In this document: positions 47,969 to 57,845 of the stretch, in pieces | How positions within the stretch are numbered: the stretch's first letter is position 1 | Layout of the letters: the number at the start of each line of letters is the position of its first letter | Origin: Heliobacterium chlorum | GTDB taxonomy: Bacteria; Bacillota; Desulfitobacteriia; Heliobacteriales; Heliobacteriaceae | Length of the DNA: 64,000 nucleotides | NCBI RefSeq assembly: GCF_014502795.1 | Contig: NZ_JACVHF010000002.1 | Location: forward strand, 248,001 to 312,000 | Direction: 5' to 3' | The notes under the pieces: generated by a model | Told to the model about the DNA's origin: nothing | Databases searched by the model: none | Seen by the model: only the letters and a program-made list of their open reading frames with translations | Made by a program: the position numbers and the translations under genes

Positions 47969-50611
47969 GTGACAGCTTTGCCAGAACTCTTGGCGCCGGC
48001 CGGATCGATGGAAGCGCTGCGGGCAGCCGTAGAAAACGGTGCAGACGCGGTATACTTGAGCGGAAAAAAATTTGGTGCTCGACAATATGCCGCCAACTTT
48101 GACATGAACGAAATGGGTGAGGCAGTAACTTATGCCCATCAACGCAATGTGCGTATATATGTAACGATCAATACCTTGCTCGATGACGCTGAACTGGATG
48201 AACTTCCCCAGTACGCTCGAAATCTTTACGAACTTGGCGTCGATGCCGTCATCGTTCAGGACCTTGGCGTGTTACGGGTCATCCAAAACCTGCTGCCTCA
48301 GTGGGAAATCCATGCCAGCACACAGATGACCGTAAGCAATACCGAAGGAGCCCGTCTCCTGGCGGCACAAGGCGTACATCGGGTGGTGCCGGCTCGGGAA
48401 TTGACTTTGCAAGACATCACGGAATTGTGCCAAGTCCCTGGGTTGGAAGTGGAGGTCTTTGTCCACGGCGCCCTCTGTATCGGTTATTCGGGCCAATGCC
48501 TCATGTCCAGCCTCATCGGTGGTCGCAGCGGAAACCGGGGACGCTGCGCCCAGCCCTGCCGCCTTGGCTATGGCCTTGTCGATGCGAGTGGTCGGGAAAT
48601 GGTGTCGAAACAGGATGTGGGCCAGCACCTCTTGAGCCCAAAAGACATCAAAACGATTGAACACCTGCCCGAGTTGGTTCGAGCGGGCATTCATTCTTTG
48701 AAAATCGAAGGACGTATGAAAAAGCCCGAATATGTGGCCACCGTCGTCCGCCAATACCGGCAGGCCTTAGATCGGACAGCTGCAAAGGAACCTTTTGCAG
48801 TCGATCCCGGAGAGGATCGGGCTTTGCGCCAGATCTTCAACCGGGATTTCGCGCCAGCCTATCTCTTGGGAAACCCTGGCCGGGATTTGATGAGCTACAA
48901 ACGACCGAACAACCGGGGACTCTTTCTGGGGCGCGTGAAAAGCTATGACGCGAAACGACAGCAGGCCCGGATCGTCTTGGAAGAGGATTTAAACCTGGGC
49001 GATGAGATCGAGGCATGGGTCACCCGGGGTGGACGGGTCGCTACGACAGTAGAAAAGATATGGGTGAGCGGACAGGTGCGGGAAAAAGCACTTGCCGGGG
49101 AAGACGTGACAGCTGAATGGCGCGGTAATGTTCGCAATGGCGACCGCATCTTCAAAATTCATGATGAGTTGCTGACGACCCAGGCTCGGGAGTCTTACCA
49201 GCGGCCTGGCGAAGGCAGGCGCAACCCTCTGCGGGCTCATGTGTGGGCCACTGTCGGTCAGCCCGTTGTGATTGAGTTTCGTGACGCAGAAGGGCGTTTC
49301 GGCCGGGGCGTTACCACCGACAGAGCCCAAGAAGCGCGGAACCGGCCATTGACGACAGAGTCCTTAACGGATCAATTGGGGCGCCTCGGCAACACCGCCT
49401 TCCGTCTCGAACAGGTCGAACTTGAAGGCGACGGAAAAGCGATGGTACCGGTGAGCCAGTTAAATGAAGCTCGCCGTGAGGCGATCGCAGAATTGGAAAA
49501 ACGCCGGAGTGAAGGAACCCGTCCGGTACGGATCGACGAAAGTCAGTGGCAGGCAGGGTTAGCGCACCTAGGCTTGATTCGTAGGGGAGCAGAGAAGGCT
49601 GGCTGGTCAGAAAAGGCTTCTTTCGCCATCGCTCAACGACCGAGAGCGAAGGAACGAAAAGGACAGGGACAGGATGAACCCTTGCTCACCGTAACGGTGG
49701 AGGGTTTAAATAATCTAAAAACGGCTCTGTCTACTGGTATTGATGAAGTCTATCTCAGCACCGAAGGGTTTCGGCAGGGGCAGCCTTTTCGACCGGGTGA
49801 GGAGAAAACCGCTGTCAGCCTTTGCCGGGCTGCCGGTATTCCTGTCGTTGTGGCACTGCCCCGCGTTTATAGAGCCGAGCATCGATCTGTAATCGAAGGG
49901 ATCATCCGCCGTTGGTTTGAAGCAGGGGTAAAATCCTTTTTGCTTCCCAATTTGGGATATGTGGAACTGGTTAAAAGCCTTTCTGAAAGCGACCAGATCG
50001 AGATTCGGGCCGACTACCCGCTTTGGGTATTTAACGGCCAGGCAGCCCGGAGTCTTCAGGAATTAGGCGCCGCCACAGTAACCTTAAGCCCTGAATTATC
50101 GTTAGAGCAGATGCGTGCCATGAGCCACTCTGGTCTTGTCCGGGCCGGTATGACTATGGATCAAACGGAAATCGTCGTCCACGGTTCCCTCCCGATGATG
50201 GTGAGCGAATACTGCGCCACAGGCGCGCTTCTCGGCGGCCGTACCTTGGAGAAGTCCTGTGATCATGCCTGCCAGCGTCATCGGGACCTCTACCTGATCG
50301 ATCGACTGAATTTTCGTTTTCCCTTATATACAGACAGCTTTTGCCGAATGCATATTCTGAATCCGAAAGACCTATCCCTGCTGGAAAACTTGCCCGACTT
50401 GTTAGCGCTGGGTGTGAAACGATTGCGCATTGAAGGGCGGACGGAAGATGCCTCGTGGTTGAAGGCCCTTTTGCCCGTATACCGCAAGGCCTTACGGTCT
50501 GCCCAGGCAGGGGATTGGAATAACGATACGGTACAATCGTGGATAAAAGACTTGGAAAGGGTTCATCCGCCGGGATATACCAAGGGACACCTGTTCCGGG
50601 GGGTTGAATAG
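47969..50611 (+). CDS. peptidase U32-family protein with DUF3656 (RlhA-like)
   Basis: 880 residues; GTG start with AGGAGG upstream. The first 330 residues are a U32 domain: LLAPAGSMEALRAAVENGAD, QDLGVLRVIQ, the conserved FVHGALCIGYSGQC, SLIGGRSGNRGRCAQPCR with the family's cysteines, and SLKIEGRMKKPEYVA. A DUF3656-type middle region follows (about 390-520). A second TIM-barrel part near the C-terminus has VHGSLPMMVSEYC, CDHACQRHRDLYLIDR and RLRIEGRTED. U32 proteins of this length include RlhA, which hydroxylates a 23S rRNA cytidine; older names call them collagenase-like proteases. Followed 15 nt later by mutS2. Confidence 0.9.
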   Translation: MTALPELLAPAGSMEALRAAVENGADAVYLSGKKFGARQYAANFDMNEMGEAVTYAHQRNVRIYVTINTLLDDAELDELPQYARNLYELGVDAVIVQDLGVLRVIQNLLPQWEIHASTQMTVSNTEGARLLAAQGVHRVVPARELTLQDITELCQVPGLEVEVFVHGALCIGYSGQCLMSSLIGGRSGNRGRCAQPCRLGYGLVDASGREMVSKQDVGQHLLSPKDIKTIEHLPELVRAGIHSLKIEGRMKKPEYVATVVRQYRQALDRTAAKEPFAVDPGEDRALRQIFNRDFAPAYLLGNPGRDLMSYKRPNNRGLFLGRVKSYDAKRQQARIVLEEDLNLGDEIEAWVTRGGRVATTVEKIWVSGQVREKALAGEDVTAEWRGNVRNGDRIFKIHDELLTTQARESYQRPGEGRRNPLRAHVWATVGQPVVIEFRDAEGRFGRGVTTDRAQEARNRPLTTESLTDQLGRLGNTAFRLEQVELEGDGKAMVPVSQLNEARREAIAELEKRRSEGTRPVRIDESQWQAGLAHLGLIRRGAEKAGWSEKASFAIAQRPRAKERKGQGQDEPLLTVTVEGLNNLKTALSTGIDEVYLSTEGFRQGQPFRPGEEKTAVSLCRAAGIPVVVALPRVYRAEHRSVIEGIIRRWFEAGVKSFLLPNLGYVELVKSLSESDQIEIRADYPLWVFNGQAARSLQELGAATVTLSPELSLEQMRAMSHSGLVRAGMTMDQTEIVVHGSLPMMVSEYCATGALLGGRTLEKSCDHACQRHRDLYLIDRLNFRFPLYTDSFCRMHILNPKDLSLLENLPDLLALGVKRLRIEGRTEDASWLKALLPVYRKALRSAQAGDWNNDTVQSWIKDLERVHPPGYTKGHLFRGVE

Positions 50612-50626
50612 AGGAGAGAACAGGGA

Positions 50627-52990
50627 ATGAACGAACGGACACTTCGAAAATTGGAATTTGACCGCATCTTGTCTCAATTAGCTGGCCACTGTGTTTCCGA
50701 TATGGGAAAGGAACTAGCAGAACGTTTGTTGCCGAAGTACAAGCTCTGGCAGGTACAGGAAGGGTTAAGTGAGACGACGGAGGCGAAGGAAGTCCTGCGT
50801 CTCCGTCCGAGTAATCCGATGGCTGCTTTTCACGATGTACGACCATACCTTCGAAAAGCCGAGGTAGGTGGCATCTTAGAAGCGAGTGAACTGCAACAAG
50901 TGGCTCAGGCCCTACGCATCTCCCGGCAAGTTCGGGCCTTTTTATTGTCAGACGAAAAAAAGACTACACCCATCCTGACAGCTTTAGCGGAAGGGTTGGG
51001 TGTCTACCGCGAGGCGGAAGATGAGATCAACCGCTGCATCGTCGGTGATGGGGAAGTCGCCGATGACGCGTCGCCAGAACTGGCGCGCCTCCGCCGGGCC
51101 ATGCGAACAATCCAAAACCGGGTCCGGGAAAAGCTGGACGCCATCATCCGCAACCCGGACACGCAAAAATACCTTCAAGACGCACTGATCACGGTCCGGG
51201 GCGATCGCTACGTCGTTCCGGTTCGCTCCGAATACCGCAGCCACATCCCCGGCCTGATTCATGACCAGTCTGCCTCCGGAGCTACCGTTTTTATCGAACC
51301 AATGGCTGTGGTGGAACTGAACAACGAACTAAAGCGCCACCAGGCTGCCGAGCGGACGGAAGTGGTGAACATCCTGCGGGGGCTGTCCCTGCTGGTGGCC
51401 CAGAACGCGGAAGACATCGCCGTTAGTTTGGAAGTGCTAGCCCGGCTGGACTTTATCTTCGCCAAAGCGAAACTATCCTGGAAAATGGACGCCGGAGAAC
51501 CGGCCATCAACAGCCAGGGAAAACTTTCGATCCGGTTAGGGCGCCATCCGCTCATCCAGGGAAAGGTGGTTCCTGTCACCATCGAACTGGGCCATGCCTT
51601 CGATACGCTCGTCATCACCGGCCCGAACACAGGCGGTAAGACGGTCTCCTTAAAGACGGTGGGCCTTTTAACCCTCATGGCCCAGGCAGGCCTGCACGTA
51701 CCGGCAGAACATGGCACGGAATTGTCGCTCTTTGATCAGATCTTCGTCGACATCGGCGATGAACAATCGATCGAACAAAGCCTGAGCACCTTTTCCTCGC
51801 ATATGACGAACATCGTCAACGTCTTAGAGAAGGTAGGTCCCACCAGTTTAGTCCTTTTAGATGAACTGGGTGCCGGAACAGACCCGACCGAAGGAGCGGC
51901 CTTGGCTCAGTCCATCATGGAATACATCTTGCAAAAGGGCGCCAAGACCATCGCCACGACTCACTACAGTGAATTGAAAGCCTTTGCCTATGCCCACCCT
52001 CGCGTCGAGAACGCCAGTGTGGAATTCGATCTGGAAACGCTGCGCCCCACCTACCGATTGCTCATCGGCCGTCCAGGCCGGTCGAACGCTTTTGAAATCG
52101 CCGCCCGGCTGGGTATCAAAGCCGAAGTGGTGAAGCAAGCCCGGTCTTTGTTAAGTCAAGAAGAGCGCGATGTGGCCAACCTGATCGAGCACCTCGAAGC
52201 CGATCAGGTATCGGCGCAGCGAGATCGAGAGGAAGCAGATCGGCTTCGCCGGGAAGCAGAGGAACTGCGGCGGCAGCTCGAGGAGCGGGAAAGAACGATT
52301 CGGGAGAAAGAAGCATCCTTACTAGATAAGGCCCGGGAAGAGGCTTACCATCTCGTCCGGCAGGCGAAGGAAGAAAGCGATCAGATCCTCCGTTCCCTCC
52401 GGGAGGTTATGAACCGGGCGCCCGTCAAAGAAGAAATGGCCCGTGCTGAGAACGAGCGGCAACGATTGCGGGCGATGCAGGGAAAACTGGCTGAGGGGCG
52501 GATGAAAAAGGTCGTCGATGAGGAAGCAGGCATAAAGACGGTTAAAATCGGCCAGACCGTCTTCGTACCGCGGCTCAACCAAAAAGGTTCCGTACTGTCG
52601 ATGCCTAACGCCCACGGCGAACTGCACATTCAAGCGGGGATCCTTAAACTGACCGTAAAACTGAACGAACTGCAGGCGGCAAAAGAAGAGAAACAAAAAT
52701 CAGGTGCCACTCAGTACGCCGCCATCGCTAGCGGTAAGGCGAAAGAGATGTCCAGGGAACTGGATTTTCGGGGCTGTACGGCTGACGAAGGAATTGAGTT
52801 GGTCGGAAAATTCCTCGATGATGCCTACTTAGCTGGCATTTCACCGGTAAACCTGATCCACGGAAAAGGCACGGGTGCCTTACGGGCGGCGATCCGGTCC
52901 TACTTGCAGAAACACCCCTATGTGAAGTCTTTTCGGAGCGGCGAACATGGGGAAGGCGGCGTCGGGGTGACGGTGGTAGAGTTAAAATAG
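50627..52990 (+). CDS. mutS2: endonuclease MutS2 / ribosome-rescue ATPase
   Basis: 787 residues, usual length (about 785). MutS core and clamp regions (1-300) lead to the ATPase domain. Walker A is VITGPNTGGKTVSLKTVGL at about residue 330; Walker B is LVLLDELGAGTDPTEGAALA, followed by the TTHYSELKAFAY switch. A long coiled coil spans about 520-600. KOW-like and Smr domains end the protein, with LDFRGCTADEGIELVGKFL and the LIHGKGTGALRAAIRSYL nuclease motif. It blocks recombination and, in Bacillus, splits collided ribosomes. Co-directional with the U32 gene, 15 nt apart. Confidence 0.97.
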   Translation: MNERTLRKLEFDRILSQLAGHCVSDMGKELAERLLPKYKLWQVQEGLSETTEAKEVLRLRPSNPMAAFHDVRPYLRKAEVGGILEASELQQVAQALRISRQVRAFLLSDEKKTTPILTALAEGLGVYREAEDEINRCIVGDGEVADDASPELARLRRAMRTIQNRVREKLDAIIRNPDTQKYLQDALITVRGDRYVVPVRSEYRSHIPGLIHDQSASGATVFIEPMAVVELNNELKRHQAAERTEVVNILRGLSLLVAQNAEDIAVSLEVLARLDFIFAKAKLSWKMDAGEPAINSQGKLSIRLGRHPLIQGKVVPVTIELGHAFDTLVITGPNTGGKTVSLKTVGLLTLMAQAGLHVPAEHGTELSLFDQIFVDIGDEQSIEQSLSTFSSHMTNIVNVLEKVGPTSLVLLDELGAGTDPTEGAALAQSIMEYILQKGAKTIATTHYSELKAFAYAHPRVENASVEFDLETLRPTYRLLIGRPGRSNAFEIAARLGIKAEVVKQARSLLSQEERDVANLIEHLEADQVSAQRDREEADRLRREAEELRRQLEERERTIREKEASLLDKAREEAYHLVRQAKEESDQILRSLREVMNRAPVKEEMARAENERQRLRAMQGKLAEGRMKKVVDEEAGIKTVKIGQTVFVPRLNQKGSVLSMPNAHGELHIQAGILKLTVKLNELQAAKEEKQKSGATQYAAIASGKAKEMSRELDFRGCTADEGIELVGKFLDDAYLAGISPVNLIHGKGTGALRAAIRSYLQKHPYVKSFRSGEHGEGGVGVTVVELK

Positions 52991-53082
52991 TCCGTTGTGC
53001 TCAACGATGACGACCAAATTCTTGGCACATCTCTTCCTAAAATCATAGGTTATCTAAACAATGATTTGCAGGAGGAGATGTA

Positions 53083-53817
53083 ATGTTTCACCAAGGATTT
53101 AGGGATTCTCTGCTGGCTCAAACCGGTAGAGCCGGCAATGTTCTTTATGCGCAAACTGGGGATGTCAATGGTGATCATGTCCCGGACTGGGTCTATTTGA
53201 CCGGGAACTACCCCTATCCCGGTAGTCAATTTGTCGATAAAATCACCCTGAACATTCAAGACGGTAGGACTATGAGGACATACGCCATTCCCTTAAAAGC
53301 GAATGCAGGGTACAACCCGACTCTATTTCTTGGCGATTTTACGGGGGATCAAGTCAAGGACATTCAAATCAGTATCGCCTCGGGGGGCTCTGGCGGAATC
53401 ACCTATGAGTATGTTTATTCCTTTCTAAATGATCAAGGCCGTCAGTTATTTGATTTTGAGCGGTTCAATGAAGCGTACCGGTACGACGTGAATTATCTAG
53501 ACTATTATCAAGTGGAAGTCATCAGTCGAAACTTGAACAAGTCCTACCGGATCGACATCCGCTACAAGGGCGCAGAGTATCTATCGGAGATTTATGACAA
53601 GAACGGAAAGCTGAAAGCCCCTATCCGGGGAGATGTGAACGGGATTGGCGGATTATATCCTGTTGATTTTGAGCGCGATGGAATCTATGAACTGTTGGCT
53701 TTTCAACGGATCATAGGACGTTATAACGCCGACGGCCTGGGATATATGATGAACGCGTTAAAGTGGAACGGGGGCGCTTTTGTTCCTTTTCAACAATGGG
53801 TTGGTATTTTTGGATGA
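53083..53817 (+). CDS. FG-GAP/VCBS-like repeat protein without signal peptide
   Basis: 244 residues; AGGAGGAG before ATG. Contains Asp-rich calcium-type loops: GDVNGDHVPDWVYLTGNY at about residues 26-43, LGDFTGDQVKDIQISI at about 87-102, and a weaker GDVNGIGGLYPVDFERDG near 185. These are spaced like the blades of a beta-propeller. No signal peptide. Similar small proteins in Firmicutes are described as spore-associated or of unknown function; I cannot place it further. Separate transcription unit downstream of mutS2. Confidence 0.78.
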   Translation: MFHQGFRDSLLAQTGRAGNVLYAQTGDVNGDHVPDWVYLTGNYPYPGSQFVDKITLNIQDGRTMRTYAIPLKANAGYNPTLFLGDFTGDQVKDIQISIASGGSGGITYEYVYSFLNDQGRQLFDFERFNEAYRYDVNYLDYYQVEVISRNLNKSYRIDIRYKGAEYLSEIYDKNGKLKAPIRGDVNGIGGLYPVDFERDGIYELLAFQRIIGRYNADGLGYMMNALKWNGGAFVPFQQWVGIFG

Positions 53818-53942
53818 TTTAGTAACTAAATAGTAAGAGCAATATTCGAAGTTTAAATATATATTGTTAATTCTTTTGCAGGATATTCCACCGCAAATAT
53901 CGAATGTATTTGTAAACATTCACAATAAGGAGCCTAGTTTAT

Positions 53943-54443
53943 ATGCAAAATCAGAAAGAGCACATTTCCGAGATTAGTACTTTATGCCCATTGTACAATA
54001 ATACCGAACCAGGAAAACCTTGTAAGTATGGAAGAACTTCATCGGGGGTATGTCAGCACATTGAAGGGCTTTTTTATCCAGAGTTCTGTCCCATCGTAGC
54101 CCTTCAGTTAGAAGATCACGGGATCATGCCGGCCATGGTGAAACGTCGTCTTACTCGTTTTCGCGTAAAACTTGACCCGAACGCCATGCCGATCAAGACC
54201 AAAAGTGATTTCGTAATCACTGCAGATATGGTCCGTTCCATCATCCCGGAACCGAAGAGCCATCATCTTTCCCGGAAAAAAGACAATCCCAACGTGTTAG
54301 AGATCACGTCGCGGATGTATAGTGAAGCTAAAAAACTCATTGAAGTGTTAGCCGAGAAAGAAGAAAACGAAATCATCCTTGAATTGACCAAAGTCATTAA
54401 GGATTATGAAACCTGGATGTCTGACCAGAACAGTAAAAAATAA
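53943..54443 (+). CDS. hypothetical protein with N-terminal cysteine cluster
   Basis: 166 residues. The N-terminal 55 residues hold five cysteines (CPLYNNTEPGKPCKYG, GVCQHIEG, PEFCPIVA) that could bind a metal or 4Fe-4S cluster. The C-terminal part is helical and charged (MYSEAKKLIEVLAEKEENEI). No known family recognised. AAGGAGCC ribosome site before the ATG. Followed by a terminator shared with the convergent histidine kinase. Confidence 0.7.
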   Translation: MQNQKEHISEISTLCPLYNNTEPGKPCKYGRTSSGVCQHIEGLFYPEFCPIVALQLEDHGIMPAMVKRRLTRFRVKLDPNAMPIKTKSDFVITADMVRSIIPEPKSHHLSRKKDNPNVLEITSRMYSEAKKLIEVLAEKEENEIILELTKVIKDYETWMSDQNSKK

Positions 54444-54490
54444 ACGACATAATGAAGTTAAGATTACAAACGAATACAAACTGACCATGA

Positions 54491-54532
54491 GCAAAAAGAG
54501 TCCGACCTCTGTGAGGTTGGACTCTTTTTGCT
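54491..54532. terminator. bidirectional terminator between convergent genes
   Basis: AAAAAGAGTCCGACCT and AGGTTGGACTCTTTTT with one mismatch, 5-nt loop, flanked by GC and A/U runs on both sides. Confidence 0.88.
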
Positions 54533-54537
54533 TGTCA

Positions 54538-57336
54538 TCAGTAATTGCGTCTATGAATGTCATTGAATTGACGCAAAATCGTGATGACCTCCCTATACAT
54601 TTTTTCCATATGGAGAAATAGAGGTTCAAGGTTGTCCACCCTTTTGTTACGTCCATAGGACTCCAGTTGTCCGCAGAGCTTAGCAAAGTGTAGAGCACCT
54701 AGACTCGCACTACCCGATTTTAATGCATGAGCCGCTTTTTCAATAGCCTCAGGATCGGAGCGCCTAACGGCATCACTCAAGCTTTTCATCAGTTTCTTTG
54801 ATTCAACTTCGTACGTCTCGACTAAAGAAGGCAGCAGGGTATGGCTTTGGTCGTCTGTTAAATCAGCAATTTCCCTCAGCACGCTCATGTCTATGATTGA
54901 GGAATCTTGATCGAAAAAAGCCACGTCTAAAGAAGAGGAGGATGGCTTTTCGGCAAAGGCCTGTTTTTCCTTCTTCTTTTGTTTTGGCAGCCAACGATCT
55001 AAGACGCTAACCAGTTGTTCGATCATGATCGGTTTGCTGATATAATCGTCCATTCCGGCACGGATGCATTTCTCCCGATCGCCCTGCATGGCCATGGCTG
55101 TCATAGCGATAATGGGGATATGTTGGTGTTGTGCGAATTCCCAATCACGAATGATCTGTGTGGTTTCAAAACCGTCCAACTCTGGCATTTGGCAGTCCAT
55201 AAGTATGAGAGCGTATGACTTCTCCGTGACGGCGTGAATCGCTTCCATTCCGTTTTTCGCTACGTCTACCTGTAACCCGAGTTTGTTTAGTAGAGCTACC
55301 GCCAGTTTTTGGTTTGTCTCATGATCTTCCACAAGTAAAAGGGGCCGCCCGGTTTGCCAAAGAGAGCGGCTGTTTTTGTGTGAGGAGATTCCGTCTGTCG
55401 AAAAGGTATTTTCAGCCGGGGAAGATTGGGAAGTGAGAAAAGAAACGGTAAACCAGAATGTAGAACCCTTTCCGATCTCACTCGTTACCCCTATTTCTCC
55501 TCCCATGAGTTCAACGAGCTTTTTTGAAATCGCTAAACCGAGACCAGTGCCTCCGAACTTTCGTGATGTTGAGTTATCCGCCTGAGAGAAAGGTGAAAAA
55601 AGATAACCTAAGAGTTCTTTTTCAATGCCAATGCCCGTATCGGTAACTTCAAAATAAATATTTATCCGGTCCTTGTCTTTCGATTTCACGGTAACAGTGA
55701 GCGAAACTTTACCCGACTTCGTAAACTTAATCGCATTACCGACCAAGTTAAATAAAACCTGTCGCAGGCGAGTCGGATCCCCCTGTAATAATTTGTCTGC
55801 TTCCGGCGATATAGAAAGGGACAAAACTAATCCCTTATCCTTTGCTTTATTCGTAAAAACCTTGATAACGCTTCGGATCGTCGTATGTAAGTCAAAATCG
55901 ATCTTTTCCAATTCCATTTTCCCGGCTTCTACTTTTGAGTAATCTAAAATGTCATTGATTACATTCAAAAGAACTTCAGCCGATTCTTGAATGGCTTCAG
56001 CGTATTCATTTTGCTCTCGAGTCAGCGCAGTATCCAACATGAGATCGTTCATGCCCAAGATTCCATTCATCGGTGTGCGAATCTCATGACTCATCATCGC
56101 GAGAAAATCACTTTTCGCACGGCTGGCTTCTTCCGCTTTTTCCTTGGCCAACCGCAGTTCTTCTTCCGTTTGTTTTTTGTCTGTAATATCCATAATCAAC
56201 CCGTTCAGGAGAGTGACTCTGCCATCGTCGTCGAAAAGCGGGATGATGTGGACCCGAATCCAGCGGACTTCTCCGTCCCTTCTGATGATCCGATTTTCTG
56301 TATATACGGGCGAACCACCTAGAACATTGTTGTTCGCCTTTTCGCCGTTATGAATATCGTCGGGGTGTATACAGTCAAACCAGAGGCGGGGATTCTCAAT
56401 AAACGCTTCAGGCGGATATCCATAAATCTTTTCGCATGCTGGCGAGATTTGGAGAATTTTATTCGAGTGGGGATCCATCGACCAGAAGACCAGATCGAGG
56501 CTGTTAAAGATGCCCTTTAATTGTCGCTCCGTGGTCTTCAATTTGTTTTGCACATTCCGTTGTTCCGTTATATCCGAAAAAGTGGTTACCGCTGCATAGG
56601 GTTTATCTGCATCGGGTCGGAACAATGGCTCCGAGTTGATTCGAATCCAAGTGAGATCCCCCTCTGGCTTATACAGTCCCATGGTCACGTTGCGGCAGGG
56701 GAGGCCGGTGCGCAATGTAACCATGGAAGGATGGTCTTCTCCGTGAAAAGGAGAACCATTCTCATGAATGGCTCTCCAAGAGGGATCCATTGACGTACGG
56801 CCTTTCATCTTTTCTTCGGTAAGTCCAAGAATTTGTTCCGCCGCCGGATTCGCTCGGATAATGGTTCCTTTTCGGTTTTGCACAACTATCCCTTCGGCCA
56901 TGACCGATACGATGGTCCGAAAACTTTCTTCATTATCCCGCAACGCCGCTTCTGTTCGTTTCCAGTCGGTGACGTCAAAGACAATCGAATACAAAAAGGC
57001 TTGGTCTTGAATGAAAACGGGGGAAGAGTATACATCGACATCTCGAATCTCCCCTGAGGATAGGCGGTGTTTAAAATGAAAGATGTTTAACTTTCTGTTT
57101 ATTGCCCGTAACATTCCTTGATTAATCTCATTGTTATGCAATGTATTAATATCATAGATGAACTTGTGGCAAAGTTCATCTGTGCTGTAACCGTAGAAAT
57201 CACAAGCGGCACGATTGGCGTCGACAATGCGCCCGTTTTGCGGATCGATCAGTAATGTTATAGCTAGATTATTTTCAAAAAACTGATGATAACTTTTTTT
57301 GATTTCCTCTAAGTCTGTTTTTTGCAATAAATCCAA
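54538..57336 (-). CDS. cytoplasmic hybrid sensor histidine kinase (PAS3-HisKA-HATPase-REC-Hpt)
   Basis: 932 residues; TTG start after GGAAGTGG. No membrane helix. Three PAS domains (about 15-135, 140-265, 270-395), with NRAACDFYGYS, ANPAAEQILGL and CEKIYGYPPEAF segments. HisKA holds the phosphorylated His in FLAMMSHEIRTPMNGILGM. The HATPase N-box is FNLVGNAIKFTKSG and the G-boxes are TDTGIGIEKE and FGGTGLGLAIS. The receiver domain has LLVEDHETNQ and the Asp in ILMDCQMPELDG. The C-terminal Hpt has KAAHALKSGSASLGA. A complete phosphorelay in one protein; the output partner is not in the window. Confidence 0.95.
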   Translation of the reverse strand: MDLLQKTDLEEIKKSYHQFFENNLAITLLIDPQNGRIVDANRAACDFYGYSTDELCHKFIYDINTLHNNEINQGMLRAINRKLNIFHFKHRLSSGEIRDVDVYSSPVFIQDQAFLYSIVFDVTDWKRTEAALRDNEESFRTIVSVMAEGIVVQNRKGTIIRANPAAEQILGLTEEKMKGRTSMDPSWRAIHENGSPFHGEDHPSMVTLRTGLPCRNVTMGLYKPEGDLTWIRINSEPLFRPDADKPYAAVTTFSDITEQRNVQNKLKTTERQLKGIFNSLDLVFWSMDPHSNKILQISPACEKIYGYPPEAFIENPRLWFDCIHPDDIHNGEKANNNVLGGSPVYTENRIIRRDGEVRWIRVHIIPLFDDDGRVTLLNGLIMDITDKKQTEEELRLAKEKAEEASRAKSDFLAMMSHEIRTPMNGILGMNDLMLDTALTREQNEYAEAIQESAEVLLNVINDILDYSKVEAGKMELEKIDFDLHTTIRSVIKVFTNKAKDKGLVLSLSISPEADKLLQGDPTRLRQVLFNLVGNAIKFTKSGKVSLTVTVKSKDKDRINIYFEVTDTGIGIEKELLGYLFSPFSQADNSTSRKFGGTGLGLAISKKLVELMGGEIGVTSEIGKGSTFWFTVSFLTSQSSPAENTFSTDGISSHKNSRSLWQTGRPLLLVEDHETNQKLAVALLNKLGLQVDVAKNGMEAIHAVTEKSYALILMDCQMPELDGFETTQIIRDWEFAQHQHIPIIAMTAMAMQGDREKCIRAGMDDYISKPIMIEQLVSVLDRWLPKQKKKEKQAFAEKPSSSSLDVAFFDQDSSIIDMSVLREIADLTDDQSHTLLPSLVETYEVESKKLMKSLSDAVRRSDPEAIEKAAHALKSGSASLGALHFAKLCGQLESYGRNKRVDNLEPLFLHMEKMYREVITILRQFNDIHRRNY

Positions 57337-57483
57337 GGAAATCCACTTCCTTCATCGTGACACTTGTCGCTTTTTACACTTATTATACTTTATTTAGATA
57401 AAGGTGATAATCCTGCAATGACATTTACGCATTGACAAGCTTTCATGACGGACAAATCCCTCGCGGAACCCATTTTGTAAATA

Positions 57484-57516
57484 GAAAAAAGCGTGGGCAG
57501 TTTAACTACCGCACGC
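57484..57516 (-). terminator. terminator of the tiny membrane-protein array
   Basis: GCGTG and CACGC arms with a partly paired interior; the minus strand continues CTTTTTTC. Located just after the last of four tiny genes. Confidence 0.75.
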
Positions 57517-57537
57517 CTCTGAGCAAGATTATCTATA

Positions 57538-57660
57538 TTAGAAAGAACCGTATCCAAATCCGAATCCGGTGCCCAAGATGGCAATGATGATGATCAAAAT
57601 CGCTAGAGCGACAATACTATTGCCAATATATCCACCGGTCCAACCGCCGCATGCACCCAT
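57538..57660 (-). CDS. tiny YjcZ-like membrane protein, type A copy 2
   Basis: 40 residues: MGACGGWTGGYIGNSIV, then a hydrophobic stretch (ALAILIIIIAILGTGFG) and GFGYGSF. AAGGAGGAAAT ribosome site directly upstream. Gly/Ile-rich single membrane segment in the style of the YjcZ family of sporulation proteins. Nearly the same as the gene at 57846-57974 from GGYIGNS to GTGFG. Too short for most gene finders. Confidence 0.8.
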   Translation of the reverse strand: MGACGGWTGGYIGNSIVALAILIIIIAILGTGFGFGYGSF

Positions 57661-57680
57661 ATTTCCTTCCTCCCTTCCTA

Positions 57681-57809
57681 TTAGCAGGGGTCACCGACGT
57701 AACCAACACCGATAATCGCAGGATAGAAAGCGCCGATAACGATGAGAGCGATCACCAGGCCGACTACGGTCGGGAATCCGACATAACCGCCGCCAACAGC
57801 TGCACCCAT
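57681..57809 (-). CDS. tiny membrane protein, type B copy 2
   Basis: 42 residues: MGAAVGGGYVGFPTVVG, a membrane segment (LVIALIVIGAFYPAIIG) and VGYVGDPC. AGAAGGAGGAAC upstream. Nearly the same as 58007-58129 apart from the ends. The shared Gly-rich start and hydrophobic core place it with the type A neighbours as small spore-associated membrane proteins (inference). Confidence 0.78.
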   Translation of the reverse strand: MGAAVGGGYVGFPTVVGLVIALIVIGAFYPAIIGVGYVGDPC

Positions 57810-57845
57810 TTTTTGTTCCTCCTTCTATGTGGATTTCAGTACCGC

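Noticed and set aside
50154-50846. Minus-strand frame of 230 codons across the U32/mutS2 junction
   Set aside because: Antisense to two strongly supported genes; composition typical of shadow frames (Pro/Ser/Arg-rich).
54348-54698. Minus-strand frame of 116 codons at the end of the kinase
   Set aside because: Runs through the bidirectional terminator and overlaps two better genes.
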